Positions 25,811 through 35,092 of a stretch of DNA of 64,000 bases are shown piece by piece. A program made the position numbers and the translations under genes. Each line of letters starts with the position of its first letter. Within the stretch, counting starts at the first letter, position 1. Origin of the DNA: Paenibacillus sp. 37. Its GTDB lineage: Bacteria; Bacillota; Bacilli; Paenibacillales; Paenibacillaceae. The stretch is taken from NCBI RefSeq assembly GCF_008386395.1, contig NZ_CP043761.1, forward strand, positions 6,448,001-6,512,000, given 5' to 3'. The notes below the pieces were generated by a model. That model saw nothing but the letters and a program-made list of their open reading frames with translations. It searched no databases and was not told the origin of the DNA.

Positions 25811-27523
25811 ATGCTTCGCCGTTTCATGTCTTATTATCGTCCTTACAAAAGGCTCTTTATATTAGACTTCTCCTGTGCCATCGCCGCCGCGCTGCTGGAG
25901 CTGGCCTTTCCACTTGCCGTTAACCGGGTAGTCGATCAACTGCTTCCGGCTGGAAATTGGTCCATGATCTTGGCGGCATGTGTCGGGTTGCTCGGCATCT
26001 ACCTGCTCAGTTCCTTTTTCCATTATGCAGTCACCTATTGGGGCCATAAGCTCGGTATTAACATCGAATCCGATATGCGTAGAGAACTGTTCACACGTGT
26101 GCAGAAACAGTCTTTCCGCTTCTTCGACAATAATAAGACCGGGCACCTGGTCTCCCGTATGACCAACGATCTGATGGATATTGGTGAGATCGCGCATCAC
26201 GGACCCGAGGACTTATTCATTGCCTTCATGACACTCGCCGGAGCTTTCGGTATTATGCTGGGAATCAACTGGCAGCTCGCTGTGATGACGTTCATCATTG
26301 TTCCGCTGATGATCTACCTGTCGCTGTATTTCAGTCGCAAAATGTCCAAGGCGTTCAAGCGCATGTTTGCAGATATCGCCGATTATAATGCACGGGTAGA
26401 GAACAATGTGAGCGGCATTCGTGTGGTACAGGCTTTTGCCAATGAAAAGCATGAAGTAGGCCGTTTCGTTGAGAATAACGAACGTTTCAGACTCACCAAA
26501 CTAATTACCTACCGCATTATGGCCTGGAACTCTTCACTTAGCTTCATTCTGATGAAATTTGTATCCCTGTTTGTACTGGTATGTGGAACATGGTTTGTCA
26601 TTCAAGGAAGTATGACTTACGGGGAGTTCATCGCTTTTGTAATGCTGTCCAATGTATTCCTCGGACCGATCGAGAAGATTAACTCCGTCATTGAGACGTA
26701 TCCCAAAGGCATCGCCGGTTTCAGACGTTATCTGGAGCTGCTTGAGGCCGTGCCGGATGTAGAAGATACACCACAGGCAAAACCCATTTCGGATGTGAAA
26801 GGCGATATTGCCTTCCATAACGTCACCTTTTCTTATGGAGAACATAAACCCACGCTGTCTGAGGTCAACCTTAATGTTCAGGCTGGCCAGACAGTCGCTC
26901 TGGTTGGACCTTCAGGAGGGGGCAAAACGACGTTATGCAGTCTGATCCCACGTTTCTACGATGTGGATGCGGGACATATCTCCATTGATGGCATTCCGGT
27001 GAAGGAAATGACCCTGGAATCACTGCGCTCCCATATCGGGATTGTGCAGCAGGATATTTTCCTGTTTGACGGAACGATTCGTGAAAATATTGCATACGGC
27101 AAGCTAAATGCTTCCGATGAAGAAATCTGGCAAGCCATTCGCCGGGCCCAACTGGAAGAACTGGTACAATCCCAGCCAGATGGACTGGACACCATGATCG
27201 GTGAACGTGGCGTGAAACTCTCTGGCGGACAGAAGCAACGTCTATCCATCGCCAGAATGATCCTGAAGAACCCGCCTATCCTCATTCTGGATGAAGCCAC
27301 CTCCGCACTCGACACCGAGACGGAAGCTGCCATTCAACTAGCCTTATCCGAGCTGGCTCAGGGACGTACAACATTGGTGATTGCCCATCGATTGGCGACC
27401 ATCAGACACGCCGATCGCATCGTCGTGGTGGAGAACGGTAGCGTAGCCGAACAAGGAAGTCATGAAGAACTGCTCGCGCGTAAAGGCTCGTACAGCCGAC
27501 TGCATCAAGCCCAGTATGGTTAA
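25811..27523 (+). CDS. ABC transporter, fused permease and ATPase (exporter type)
   Basis: A 570-residue half-transporter. Six membrane helices occupy residues 1-310, and the C-terminal ATPase has Walker A GPSGGGKTT, signature LSGGQKQR, Walker B ILILDEATSALD and the H-loop VIAHRLAT. It works as a dimer. The start at 25811 follows AAGGAGG. It is the third gene of the iron cluster (activator, binding lipoprotein, exporter) with only a hairpin between it and the lipoprotein gene, so a role in siderophore export or release is plausible but unproven. Generic multidrug or lipid export is the alternative. A bidirectional terminator follows. Confidence 0.9.
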   Translation: MLRRFMSYYRPYKRLFILDFSCAIAAALLELAFPLAVNRVVDQLLPAGNWSMILAACVGLLGIYLLSSFFHYAVTYWGHKLGINIESDMRRELFTRVQKQSFRFFDNNKTGHLVSRMTNDLMDIGEIAHHGPEDLFIAFMTLAGAFGIMLGINWQLAVMTFIIVPLMIYLSLYFSRKMSKAFKRMFADIADYNARVENNVSGIRVVQAFANEKHEVGRFVENNERFRLTKLITYRIMAWNSSLSFILMKFVSLFVLVCGTWFVIQGSMTYGEFIAFVMLSNVFLGPIEKINSVIETYPKGIAGFRRYLELLEAVPDVEDTPQAKPISDVKGDIAFHNVTFSYGEHKPTLSEVNLNVQAGQTVALVGPSGGGKTTLCSLIPRFYDVDAGHISIDGIPVKEMTLESLRSHIGIVQQDIFLFDGTIRENIAYGKLNASDEEIWQAIRRAQLEELVQSQPDGLDTMIGERGVKLSGGQKQRLSIARMILKNPPILILDEATSALDTETEAAIQLALSELAQGRTTLVIAHRLATIRHADRIVVVENGSVAEQGSHEELLARKGSYSRLHQAQYG

Positions 27524-27570
27524 GTAGCATGCCCTAACATAGCAACCATCGAAAAAAACAAATACGAAAT

Positions 27571-27612
27571 AAAAACAACCTTCCCTCTGCAAACGAGGTG
27601 AAGGTTGTTTTG
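27571..27612. terminator. Bidirectional terminator
   Basis: AAAACAACCTTC and GAAGGTTGTTTT form a perfect 12-bp stem with a 16-nt loop and A/T runs on both sides. It serves both the ABC exporter (plus) and the following minus-strand gene. Confidence 0.9.
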
Positions 27613-27613
27613 T

Positions 27614-29194
27614 TCATTTCAGATATCCTTTGGATTTCCAGAATCGCTTCGCAAATGATTCAGCAGCGTACGGTGGCTCTCCATTCAGTAGATCTTCATT
27701 TGCTTGAATGAGCACTTGGCGTCCACGTTCGAGCAATTGAACGGCATGTAGTAATTGAGAGCCGCCTATATAATGAAGTTCAAGCAACAACGGTTCTTCT
27801 TCCTCATCCTCGTCCGTCTGAGCCGAGTATTCAATCAACACACTTTCCGAGCCGTCCGCATGTTGGTGCAGGGTATAATAGTATTTCTCCACCTGCGTCT
27901 CCCCTTGAGCATCCACATACTCTCTTCCAATACGAAGCATGGCTGGCCGGGGAACACCATTAGACATCTGACCTGCTTGTCGAAATGCAAAATATAACTC
28001 TCCAATCCACAGTCCGTGCCGATCATCATCATAATAATCGTCATATGGCTCCACAACAGGCAGTGCTAATAACTCATGGATCAGTTGGTTCGAAATTAAG
28101 GAACGGGCATATTGATAATTCGATACAGACTGCAACAAGGTGCTCCATCCTTGCTCGCTTAACTGTTGAATATCAGCAGGTGAGTTCTCCGAAAATACGT
28201 TCCATTCCGAATTCTCATTGTGCAGATAACGATATGCTCCTGAGATCATCCAGACAGGTTCACCCGGTTGTACGATATGTTTATTAGGAGAGTTGGAACC
28301 TTGATCTGCTGGCTCCATCTTAAGCAACAATGCACAGTTATGATCATCCTGAAAATACAGACTGCGGAAATACCCCTCCGTCTGCTCATCTCCATAGACC
28401 GATACTCGGCAAAATTGCTCGTCCAACCAAAATTCATAGCTGTTCAGTAACTCATCGTCCTCTCTTACAGGTAACAAAGATGGGTGAGTAAGACGCTCTA
28501 TGTTCTCTGCGGTAACCCGATGATCTTCGAAACAATCCGGCACATCTGGCTCTGATTCATAAGCATGAATGTACTTTCGGTTGATTACAGGTTGTCCCTG
28601 CTGCAGCCTCTTTAACATTTCTTCTCGCCAAGGAAACGGATCTGTATCTTCATCAATCACACATTCAGGAACCAATAACGCCAACATGTCAAAGCCCCGC
28701 CATGGTCCGAGATCCTCCCATTCTTCAAGCTGACGCTTCACATTACACTGTCCTTGAACCTGAATCGTATATTGCTCGGTACTTACCAACAATCCACCTT
28801 CTACATTCCCTCTCACTGTCAATTCTCCATGGTTATAATCCCCCCAGAACATATCCTCCACATAGAGATTACCTGTAATATATATTTCCTGCCCACCCAC
28901 GATCATATAGGGCGTTATGAGATTCCCAAGTACAACCAGATTTGAACTGGCCGCGTCGGAACTTGTATTTCCAATATAACGATCCACTGTCAGATTCCCT
29001 TCAACCAAGATCAAAAAAGGTCCTTCATCCAACAACAGTTCGCTGATATGAAGATCACCAGAATGTAACCATACCTCCTCGGCTTCAAATTCACCGTTGT
29101 GCGATTCATTCTGAGTGTACATCCAACTTTCCTGAGGCAACTTCGTTTGTATATCTGCAAAAGACACTTTGTGACCTATCTGATGTATGGACAT
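27614..29194 (-). CDS. Unrecognised protein with a beta-helix-like N-terminus
   Basis: A protein of about 526 residues; the start at 29194 (MSIHQIGHKV) is chosen because GAGGAG lies nine bases upstream. No family recognised. Residues about 50-150 show short repeating beta strands of the form hydrophobic-x-G-N-L (VEGNLTVD, VLGNLIT, ITGNLYV, VRGNVEG), the pattern of a right-handed beta-helix as in bactofilin-like polymer-forming proteins. The rest is acidic and rich in Trp and Tyr with no membrane segment or signal peptide, so it should be cytoplasmic. It stands alone between terminators. A fold related to polymer-forming cytoskeletal proteins is possible, but the function cannot be stated. Confidence 0.8.
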   Translation of the reverse strand: MSIHQIGHKVSFADIQTKLPQESWMYTQNESHNGEFEAEEVWLHSGDLHISELLLDEGPFLILVEGNLTVDRYIGNTSSDAASSNLVVLGNLITPYMIVGGQEIYITGNLYVEDMFWGDYNHGELTVRGNVEGGLLVSTEQYTIQVQGQCNVKRQLEEWEDLGPWRGFDMLALLVPECVIDEDTDPFPWREEMLKRLQQGQPVINRKYIHAYESEPDVPDCFEDHRVTAENIERLTHPSLLPVREDDELLNSYEFWLDEQFCRVSVYGDEQTEGYFRSLYFQDDHNCALLLKMEPADQGSNSPNKHIVQPGEPVWMISGAYRYLHNENSEWNVFSENSPADIQQLSEQGWSTLLQSVSNYQYARSLISNQLIHELLALPVVEPYDDYYDDDRHGLWIGELYFAFRQAGQMSNGVPRPAMLRIGREYVDAQGETQVEKYYYTLHQHADGSESVLIEYSAQTDEDEEEEPLLLELHYIGGSQLLHAVQLLERGRQVLIQANEDLLNGEPPYAAESFAKRFWKSKGYLK

Positions 29195-29302
29195 GTCCTG
29201 ACACTCCTCATCCATTAATATATGGATAGAATCTATCTAATCTACAGATAGGACGACTACCCATTTTCATTATACTAGAGGAAATATCCACCATACTATA
29301 AC

Positions 29303-29332
29303 AAAAACCCTCACCCGAGTAGAATGAAGGTT
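29303..29332 (-). terminator. Terminator of the second CUT1 cluster
   Basis: On the minus strand AACCTTCA pairs with TGAGGGTT (one G-U pair), followed by TTTTG. It lies about 60 bp past the last binding-protein gene. Confidence 0.6.
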
Positions 29333-29394
29333 GAGCTTGTGAACCACAACAGCCCAAAGCCTATTAAATACATATATGATCTAGTCCATTCTTA

Positions 29395-30684
29395 TTACTT
29401 CCCACCCAGAATTGCGTTTGCCCGCTCACGGAAATTTATCGCCGCCTGCTCAGGCGTAATTTTGCCAAACAACAGCAGATCATACAACTCACGCAGCACC
29501 GCAGTGACCTCAGGTGCACCTACAGGATCAGGCGGGTCCATCTGGCTGCTGTGTTCGGCAACCCAATCAATATAATCAAACACCTGCGCCAGCTCCGGTT
29601 CTACCACCAGCTTCATCCGCTCTTTGACACTGGACGAGACAGGCACCCCCCGCTCCCCTTTGAGCAACAGATTGGCATCCAAATCATTCACAAAAAAGCT
29701 GATAAACTTGGCAGCCTCCTCCTTATGTCTGGAATTACCCGCCATGGAGAAAAACATGCCTGGCTTCAAGAACAATCCCTCCTGGCTGTTTGGCCCAGGC
29801 ATTGGAGAGATGGTTAAGGGTTTGCCATAACGCTGAGCGGTGCTGATAAATTGGTTGGAATACCCCCAGCTAAACAAAGCCTCTCCCAGATAAAACGGGT
29901 CGTTATCAGGCTGGCCAATATCTGATGTCCAGATATCCGGTGCAAAAATAAGCTTCTTCTCTGCGAGCTGCTGCATCCTGCCAAAGTACTCAATAAACAG
30001 CCCATCATCCTCATAACCCAACCTCTTGCCATCCTCCGCGTACAGCTTGGAACCATACTGTCTCAAGTAATACGCGAAAAACTGTTCCGGCGTGAAATAG
30101 GTTCCCAGATAGATGCCTTTCCCCAGCAATTGCTCGCCCATACGGTCAAAATCCGCCCATGTCCACGTATCCGTTGGCAATTCAATATCATTGGCCTTCA
30201 ACACTTCCGGATCATAGATGCTAAGCATGGCGTTAACCCCTAAACTGAGACCATAGGTTTTACCATTCAGGCTTCCACTCTCCAGCTGTTCCTTCTCAAT
30301 ATCTGTCGTGTCAATCAGTCCGCTCTGCATGTACGGCGTCATATCCTCCAACAGTTGCAACGAACTGTACTGGGACAGATAGGAGATGTCCATCTGGATA
30401 ATGTCGGGCAACGCATTGCCTGCCGCATGAGGGGCAAGTTTTCTCCAGTATTCGTTGAAACTGCTATATTCGTATTCGATGTTCACATGTGGGTTCAACT
30501 TCTCATACAGATCGATAACGGCGATCGTTGCATTGTTGCGAAACTCCCCACCCCACCAAGCGATGCGCAACGTTATCGGCTCTTCGTCAACGATCATGCC
30601 TGGCCTTTGATCCAGTTGGCTCACGCAGCCAGGAAGAGTCAGCAGAAGACAGATCACGCCTATGGTTCGCAATAATCTTCTCAC
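29395..30684 (-). CDS. Sugar-binding lipoprotein, coupled to the kinase gene
   Basis: A 429-residue CUT1-type solute-binding protein. The signal peptide ends in the lipobox TLPGC (Cys about residue 20). The body shows family segments such as LRIAWWGGEFRNN and a late EEAAKFISFFVND. The start is a GTG at 30684 that overlaps the stop of the YesM-type kinase (GTGA), with AAGGAGG upstream. The cluster already has a separate binding protein beside its permeases, so this second one, translationally coupled to the kinase, may work as the kinase's ligand-capturing partner rather than in transport. That role is inferred from gene order. The product is followed by a terminator. Confidence 0.9.
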   Translation of the reverse strand: MRRLLRTIGVICLLLTLPGCVSQLDQRPGMIVDEEPITLRIAWWGGEFRNNATIAVIDLYEKLNPHVNIEYEYSSFNEYWRKLAPHAAGNALPDIIQMDISYLSQYSSLQLLEDMTPYMQSGLIDTTDIEKEQLESGSLNGKTYGLSLGVNAMLSIYDPEVLKANDIELPTDTWTWADFDRMGEQLLGKGIYLGTYFTPEQFFAYYLRQYGSKLYAEDGKRLGYEDDGLFIEYFGRMQQLAEKKLIFAPDIWTSDIGQPDNDPFYLGEALFSWGYSNQFISTAQRYGKPLTISPMPGPNSQEGLFLKPGMFFSMAGNSRHKEEAAKFISFFVNDLDANLLLKGERGVPVSSSVKERMKLVVEPELAQVFDYIDWVAEHSSQMDPPDPVGAPEVTAVLRELYDLLLFGKITPEQAAINFRERANAILGGK

Positions 30685-32438
30685 GGCCTATCCTCCTTAC
30701 CTAGTGATGGGGGTGGCAGCAGCACCGTTACTCTCGTTCCAAGCCCTGGCTTGCTCTCCAGTAGAACATCATATTCTTCGCCAAAAGCCAGACGTACCCG
30801 CTCCCTGATATTCAGCAAACCAATACCTGTTCCTCTGGTCTTCACTTCACCGCGCAGCACTTGTTCCACATATTCGGGTTCCATGCCGGGACCGTGATCC
30901 TCCACGATCAGGGCCAGCTTGCCACCTGATATCTCGGCATACACTCGAATCAGACATGATCCAACCTGTGGTTCCAATCCGTATTGAATGGCATTCTCCA
31001 GTAATGGCTGTAGGGTTAACTTGGGAATGGCACATTCCAGATAAGGAGCAGGCACATCCAAGCGGAAATCCAGCCGCTGCCGGAAACGGTAGGTCTGAAT
31101 GGTGATGTAATGGCTGACGATCTCCAGCTCTTCGGCAAGGGTGATGATATTTTGTTTGAAGCTGATGGAGGAACGCAGCAAATACCCGAGTGACAGCACC
31201 ATACTGGAGATTTGCTCCTGCCTGTTCTTTTTGGCAAGCCAATGGATTGAATCCAGCGCATTATACAAAAAGTGTGGATTGATCTGCGCCTGAAGCGCCT
31301 TAAACTCCGTTTCTTTAATGACCAGCTGGCTTGCATAATTTTCTTTGATCAATGTATTAATATGTGTAATCATCATTCGATACGTACGCTGTAATAACCC
31401 CAGTTCATCCATGTGCTGGTGTGTTGGAATGGACAGATTGGCATCCATATTCTCCAGATCCCCATACTGAACCTCCTTCATCTGACTGATAAGCTGCCTG
31501 ATCGGCCTTGTCAGACTGCGCGCGAACACCATACCAAGGGCGAGGACAACCAGAATGGCGATAAGATATACGACAATCAGACTATTTTTCAACCATATGA
31601 TACGTTCAAAAATCTCATCATAAGAGGCCATATTATAATAAACCCAGCCGGTATAGCCGGATTTTTTCTGGGAAAGGAATATCTCCCTCCCATCCAGATT
31701 TTTGACCTCATATCCCCCGCTGCCCGGAAGTGGATTCAGTCCCGCGGACACCGCATCTGGAAGCTGGCGATAAGGATACACCACCTCACTGCCTGCTTTT
31801 AAAATAATGTCACTGTCCTGGCTATCGATGCCCGCATACTCCTCGACGAGACGCTCGATATTAATACGCAGAAACAGTATGCCTACCGGTTCCAGGGTCA
31901 TCGGTTCATAGGCACGCACTTGACGCACCATAACCAGCATCGGGTCATCGTCATCAGGGTATAACCAGCGCACTGCACCATTGGCCTGCTCCGCAGCCGC
32001 AATCATCCGATCATATTTTTCCTGGGATACGGTTAGTGTCTCGCCATATTTATTCACTCTTCCCCTGGAATCAATCAGATGAACGGACTGCACATAACGT
32101 GCAGCCCCACTGATATGCTCCCATAACCGATCCGTGATCTTTTTTCGTTCAATAAAGCTTGAATATGCGCTATCGTCATCCAGCAACGACTTCAAGGCTC
32201 TTTGAATCTGCGTATCGGAGATCATGTTCAATGATAACGCTTCCAACTTCTGAAGTTCAACATCCACTGTAGACGAAGAAAGGTTCAGAAGTCGGGAAGA
32301 CTTATCAAACAGCTGTTTGTCATACACCGAGTACGTATAATACAAGGAACCAAACGCCAAGATGATCATAAACGCCATCATGACCATGATCATCAGAAAC
32401 ATTTTCATTTTGATGCTGAGTTTGCGGTAGGCTTTCAT
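30681..32438 (-). CDS. Sensor histidine kinase, YesM type
   Basis: A kinase of about 585 residues. The start at 32438 (MKAYRKLSIK) follows AAAGGAG. One helix near residues 12-35 precedes a long extracellular domain, followed by a second helix (LIVVYLIAILVVLALGMV), HAMP, and the His_kinase domain with LQAQINPHFLYNALDSIHW. The HATPase domain has VEDHGPGME and GTGIGLLNIRER. It lies between two binding-protein genes; its regulator is encoded at the other end of the cluster (36294-37841). A downstream binding protein is overlapped by 4 nt. It presumably senses a sugar imported by this system. Confidence 0.94.
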   Translation of the reverse strand: MKAYRKLSIKMKMFLMIMVMMAFMIILAFGSLYYTYSVYDKQLFDKSSRLLNLSSSTVDVELQKLEALSLNMISDTQIQRALKSLLDDDSAYSSFIERKKITDRLWEHISGAARYVQSVHLIDSRGRVNKYGETLTVSQEKYDRMIAAAEQANGAVRWLYPDDDDPMLVMVRQVRAYEPMTLEPVGILFLRINIERLVEEYAGIDSQDSDIILKAGSEVVYPYRQLPDAVSAGLNPLPGSGGYEVKNLDGREIFLSQKKSGYTGWVYYNMASYDEIFERIIWLKNSLIVVYLIAILVVLALGMVFARSLTRPIRQLISQMKEVQYGDLENMDANLSIPTHQHMDELGLLQRTYRMMITHINTLIKENYASQLVIKETEFKALQAQINPHFLYNALDSIHWLAKKNRQEQISSMVLSLGYLLRSSISFKQNIITLAEELEIVSHYITIQTYRFRQRLDFRLDVPAPYLECAIPKLTLQPLLENAIQYGLEPQVGSCLIRVYAEISGGKLALIVEDHGPGMEPEYVEQVLRGEVKTRGTGIGLLNIRERVRLAFGEEYDVLLESKPGLGTRVTVLLPPPSLGKEDRP

Positions 32439-32530
32439 GACCAAAGCGCTCCTTTGAACCACGTGATACTACTAGGTATATCACATGCAGGAAGGTTTTC
32501 CCAAAGTTTTAGCGCTCGATTTCTCACGGT

Positions 32531-34180
32531 TTATTTGGACTGATATCGGTCATAGGCCGCCTGATGAACCTCAATCGCCCGGTCAATGTCCATGCTCTTG
32601 ATGGTTTCGGTCATCTTGTCAAATTCAGTGATTGGTTTCTGTCCGCTAATGATGGCTGTCATTGTCTCATTTAGATACGTATTCACCTGGCTCATGATGG
32701 ACGTACTAGTGGTTACCTCTTCTGTAGACAAGCGAATTGGGGGAAGTGTTAAGGCCGAGCTTGCTTTCATCCATTCCGCATTCGCTGCACGCTGTCCATC
32801 GTCAAATAATAAGGCATCCAGGTAACGGCTATCCTGATTGATTGGACCGTCCATAATGGATAAGGCATAGGATGCCAGTGCCTGATCATACGTCAGACCG
32901 TTCGGATTATCAATGATGGTATCTGTGAATTTCACACCTTCTCCGTCCCGAACATAACTGTCATTTTCGATACCAAAGTTGAACAGATTACTACCCTCTT
33001 CGCTATAGTTATAGTCCATCCACTGCACAATATATTTCAGTTTATCTTCGTCTGCAGAAGCCGTAATAGCCTCACCATAACTTAGGACCTTATTCTCCAG
33101 ATTGAAGGTAGCATAAGAAGTTCCATCCGGAGATACGGGCCACGGTACACCGGTTACGTTAAAGTTCGGATCGGTATCTCTCATCAGATTGAAGTATTTC
33201 CCCATACCACTGAATACACCGCCCTGATATGCGCCTGCCAGGTTGCTGGTGACTTTATAGTCGAACGCTTTGCCGTCATTGGTCATGATCTCGGGATCAA
33301 TCAACCCTTCCTTGTACCACTTGGCCATGGTCTCCAGAAAATCACGGTAACCCGGCTGAATCGGTCCAAACTCCACCTTGTCTCCATTCAACTGGAAGCC
33401 ACCAATGACACCAAAGGCCGCCGCAAAATCATGGAGCTTGGTTAGGTTGCCCGGTCCCCAGTTGCCGGTGAATGGCAGCTCATCTGGCTTCCCATTGCCG
33501 TTAGGGTCCTGTTCCTTGAATGCCTTGAGTACCGTATACCACTCATCAATGTTGGTAGGTACCTTAAGGTTCAATGCATCAAGCCAGTCCTGGCGCATAA
33601 TTAAACCGGAAGTGGCATTCAGCTTCAATGCATCCAGCTTCAGCAGCGGGAACATATAGATCGTGCCATCGTCGAGTGCAATCTGTTTCTTCACATCTGG
33701 ATCGGATTCAATAATCCGCTTCAAGTTCGGTGCATAACTGTCGATCAATTCATTCAGCCGGATGATGCGACCGTCTTTGATCATTTTTTCCGGTCCGCCA
33801 ACGGCATCCGCCCAGTTATAATAAATAACGTCCGGCAGCTCTTTTGTGGAGATCAACAGATTGAATTGGTCACGCTGTTGTCCAAGCGGAGGATGTGTAA
33901 ACTTCACTTGGATGCCCGTCAACTTCTCCTTTTCCTTGTAAGCGGCCATATCGCCAAAGTTGTTCAAGGAAGCTGTCAGTTTGGCGTCATTGGCACGCCA
34001 GTAGTCAATGGTAAATGGCTCACTTGTAATCGGTAGCGGTATCTCCGTCAACGCCTGAACCGCAGGTTCTGTTCCTTCTGCCGGCTCTGCGTTACCTGGT
34101 TCATTATCCCCCGTACAGCCCGCCAGTAAAGACATGGTAAGTAGTGATGACAACAGGATGGACCCCATTCTTTTTTTCAC
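32531..34180 (-). CDS. Extracellular sugar-binding lipoprotein (LipO-like)
   Basis: A protein of about 549 residues, the long type of CUT1 binding protein (as in Lpl systems). The start is a GTG at 34180 behind GGAGG; this puts a basic MKKRM in front of the hydrophobic core and the lipobox LLAGC. Sequence features include VIYYNWADAVGGPE, DGTIYMFPLLKLDALK and PFTGNWGPGNL. It follows the two permeases on the same strand with a 27-bp gap, and the kinase follows it, so it is the transport-linked binding protein of this cluster. The large size suggests an oligosaccharide ligand (inference). Confidence 0.92.
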   Translation of the reverse strand: MKKRMGSILLSSLLTMSLLAGCTGDNEPGNAEPAEGTEPAVQALTEIPLPITSEPFTIDYWRANDAKLTASLNNFGDMAAYKEKEKLTGIQVKFTHPPLGQQRDQFNLLISTKELPDVIYYNWADAVGGPEKMIKDGRIIRLNELIDSYAPNLKRIIESDPDVKKQIALDDGTIYMFPLLKLDALKLNATSGLIMRQDWLDALNLKVPTNIDEWYTVLKAFKEQDPNGNGKPDELPFTGNWGPGNLTKLHDFAAAFGVIGGFQLNGDKVEFGPIQPGYRDFLETMAKWYKEGLIDPEIMTNDGKAFDYKVTSNLAGAYQGGVFSGMGKYFNLMRDTDPNFNVTGVPWPVSPDGTSYATFNLENKVLSYGEAITASADEDKLKYIVQWMDYNYSEEGSNLFNFGIENDSYVRDGEGVKFTDTIIDNPNGLTYDQALASYALSIMDGPINQDSRYLDALLFDDGQRAANAEWMKASSALTLPPIRLSTEEVTTSTSIMSQVNTYLNETMTAIISGQKPITEFDKMTETIKSMDIDRAIEVHQAAYDRYQSK

Positions 34181-34207
34181 GTAATTCGCCTCCATAGGAT
34201 ACATTTT

Positions 34208-35077
34208 TTATTGTTTCACAGCACCGATTAGAGCGCCCTGAACAAAATAACGTTGGATGAACGGATATACCAGCATAATCGGCAGCGTGGAGATAATAAT
34301 GGTCGCATATTTGATGTTCTCCCCAATGGCAAAGCCGGTATCGGCGCCAGCACCCATGGCCTCCGTACTGCTGCTGATCAGAATATCACGCATAATAATC
34401 TGAATCGGATATAACTCCTGACTGCGTAGATAGAGCATTGGCCCGACATAATCATTCCAATGGTCAACCGCATAATACAGCATCATGACCGCCAGGATTG
34501 GCTTTGACAAAGGCAGTACGATTCGGAACAAAATCAGAAAGTCATTGGCGCCATCAAGCTTCGCCGATTCGATCAGACTGATCGGAATACCTTCAAAGTT
34601 TGTTTTCATAATGAGGAAATAAAATGTGCTGATGGCACCCGGAATAATAAGCGCAAAACGGGTATCCACCATCCCGAGATTTTGAATCAGCAGAAAAGTC
34701 GGGATCATGCCCCCGCCGAAAAACATCGTGAACGTAATCAACTTCATCAACGTTTTTCTGCCCATCAGATCACTGCGTGATAACCCATACGCTGCCAGCG
34801 AAGTCATGAGCAGATTGATGGCTGTACCCACCACAACATAGAACAAGGTGTTCATATATCCCGTATAGATGCGAGTATCCTGAAATACCGACTTGTACGC
34901 TCCCAGCTGGAACCCTTCAGGAATGAGCATCAGTGACCGGGAACGCAGCATCTGATCCGGATCGCTGATGGAAGAATTGAACACGTACAGCATCGGGTAA
35001 AAGCATAAAATCATGATGACCAAGAGCAGCAGGGTATTAAATACATCAAAAACTCGTTCCCCTATAGACTGTTTCAT
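34208..35077 (-). CDS. Carbohydrate ABC permease, LplC type
   Basis: A 289-residue CUT1 permease (MKQSIGERVF start at 35077, ribosome binding site GAAGG). About six membrane helices. The EAA loop is in the segment LIESAKLDGANDFLILFRIVLPLSKP (E-S-A-K-L-D-G-A), the ATPase docking site. The C-terminus RYFVQGALIGAVKQ is the LplC-type ending. It is 15 bp downstream of its LplB-type partner and 27 bp upstream of the binding-protein gene, so all three form one importer. No ATPase is encoded here. Confidence 0.93.
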   Translation of the reverse strand: MKQSIGERVFDVFNTLLLLVIMILCFYPMLYVFNSSISDPDQMLRSRSLMLIPEGFQLGAYKSVFQDTRIYTGYMNTLFYVVVGTAINLLMTSLAAYGLSRSDLMGRKTLMKLITFTMFFGGGMIPTFLLIQNLGMVDTRFALIIPGAISTFYFLIMKTNFEGIPISLIESAKLDGANDFLILFRIVLPLSKPILAVMMLYYAVDHWNDYVGPMLYLRSQELYPIQIIMRDILISSSTEAMGAGADTGFAIGENIKYATIIISTLPIMLVYPFIQRYFVQGALIGAVKQ

Positions 35078-35092
35078 CGCTTCACCTTCCAA

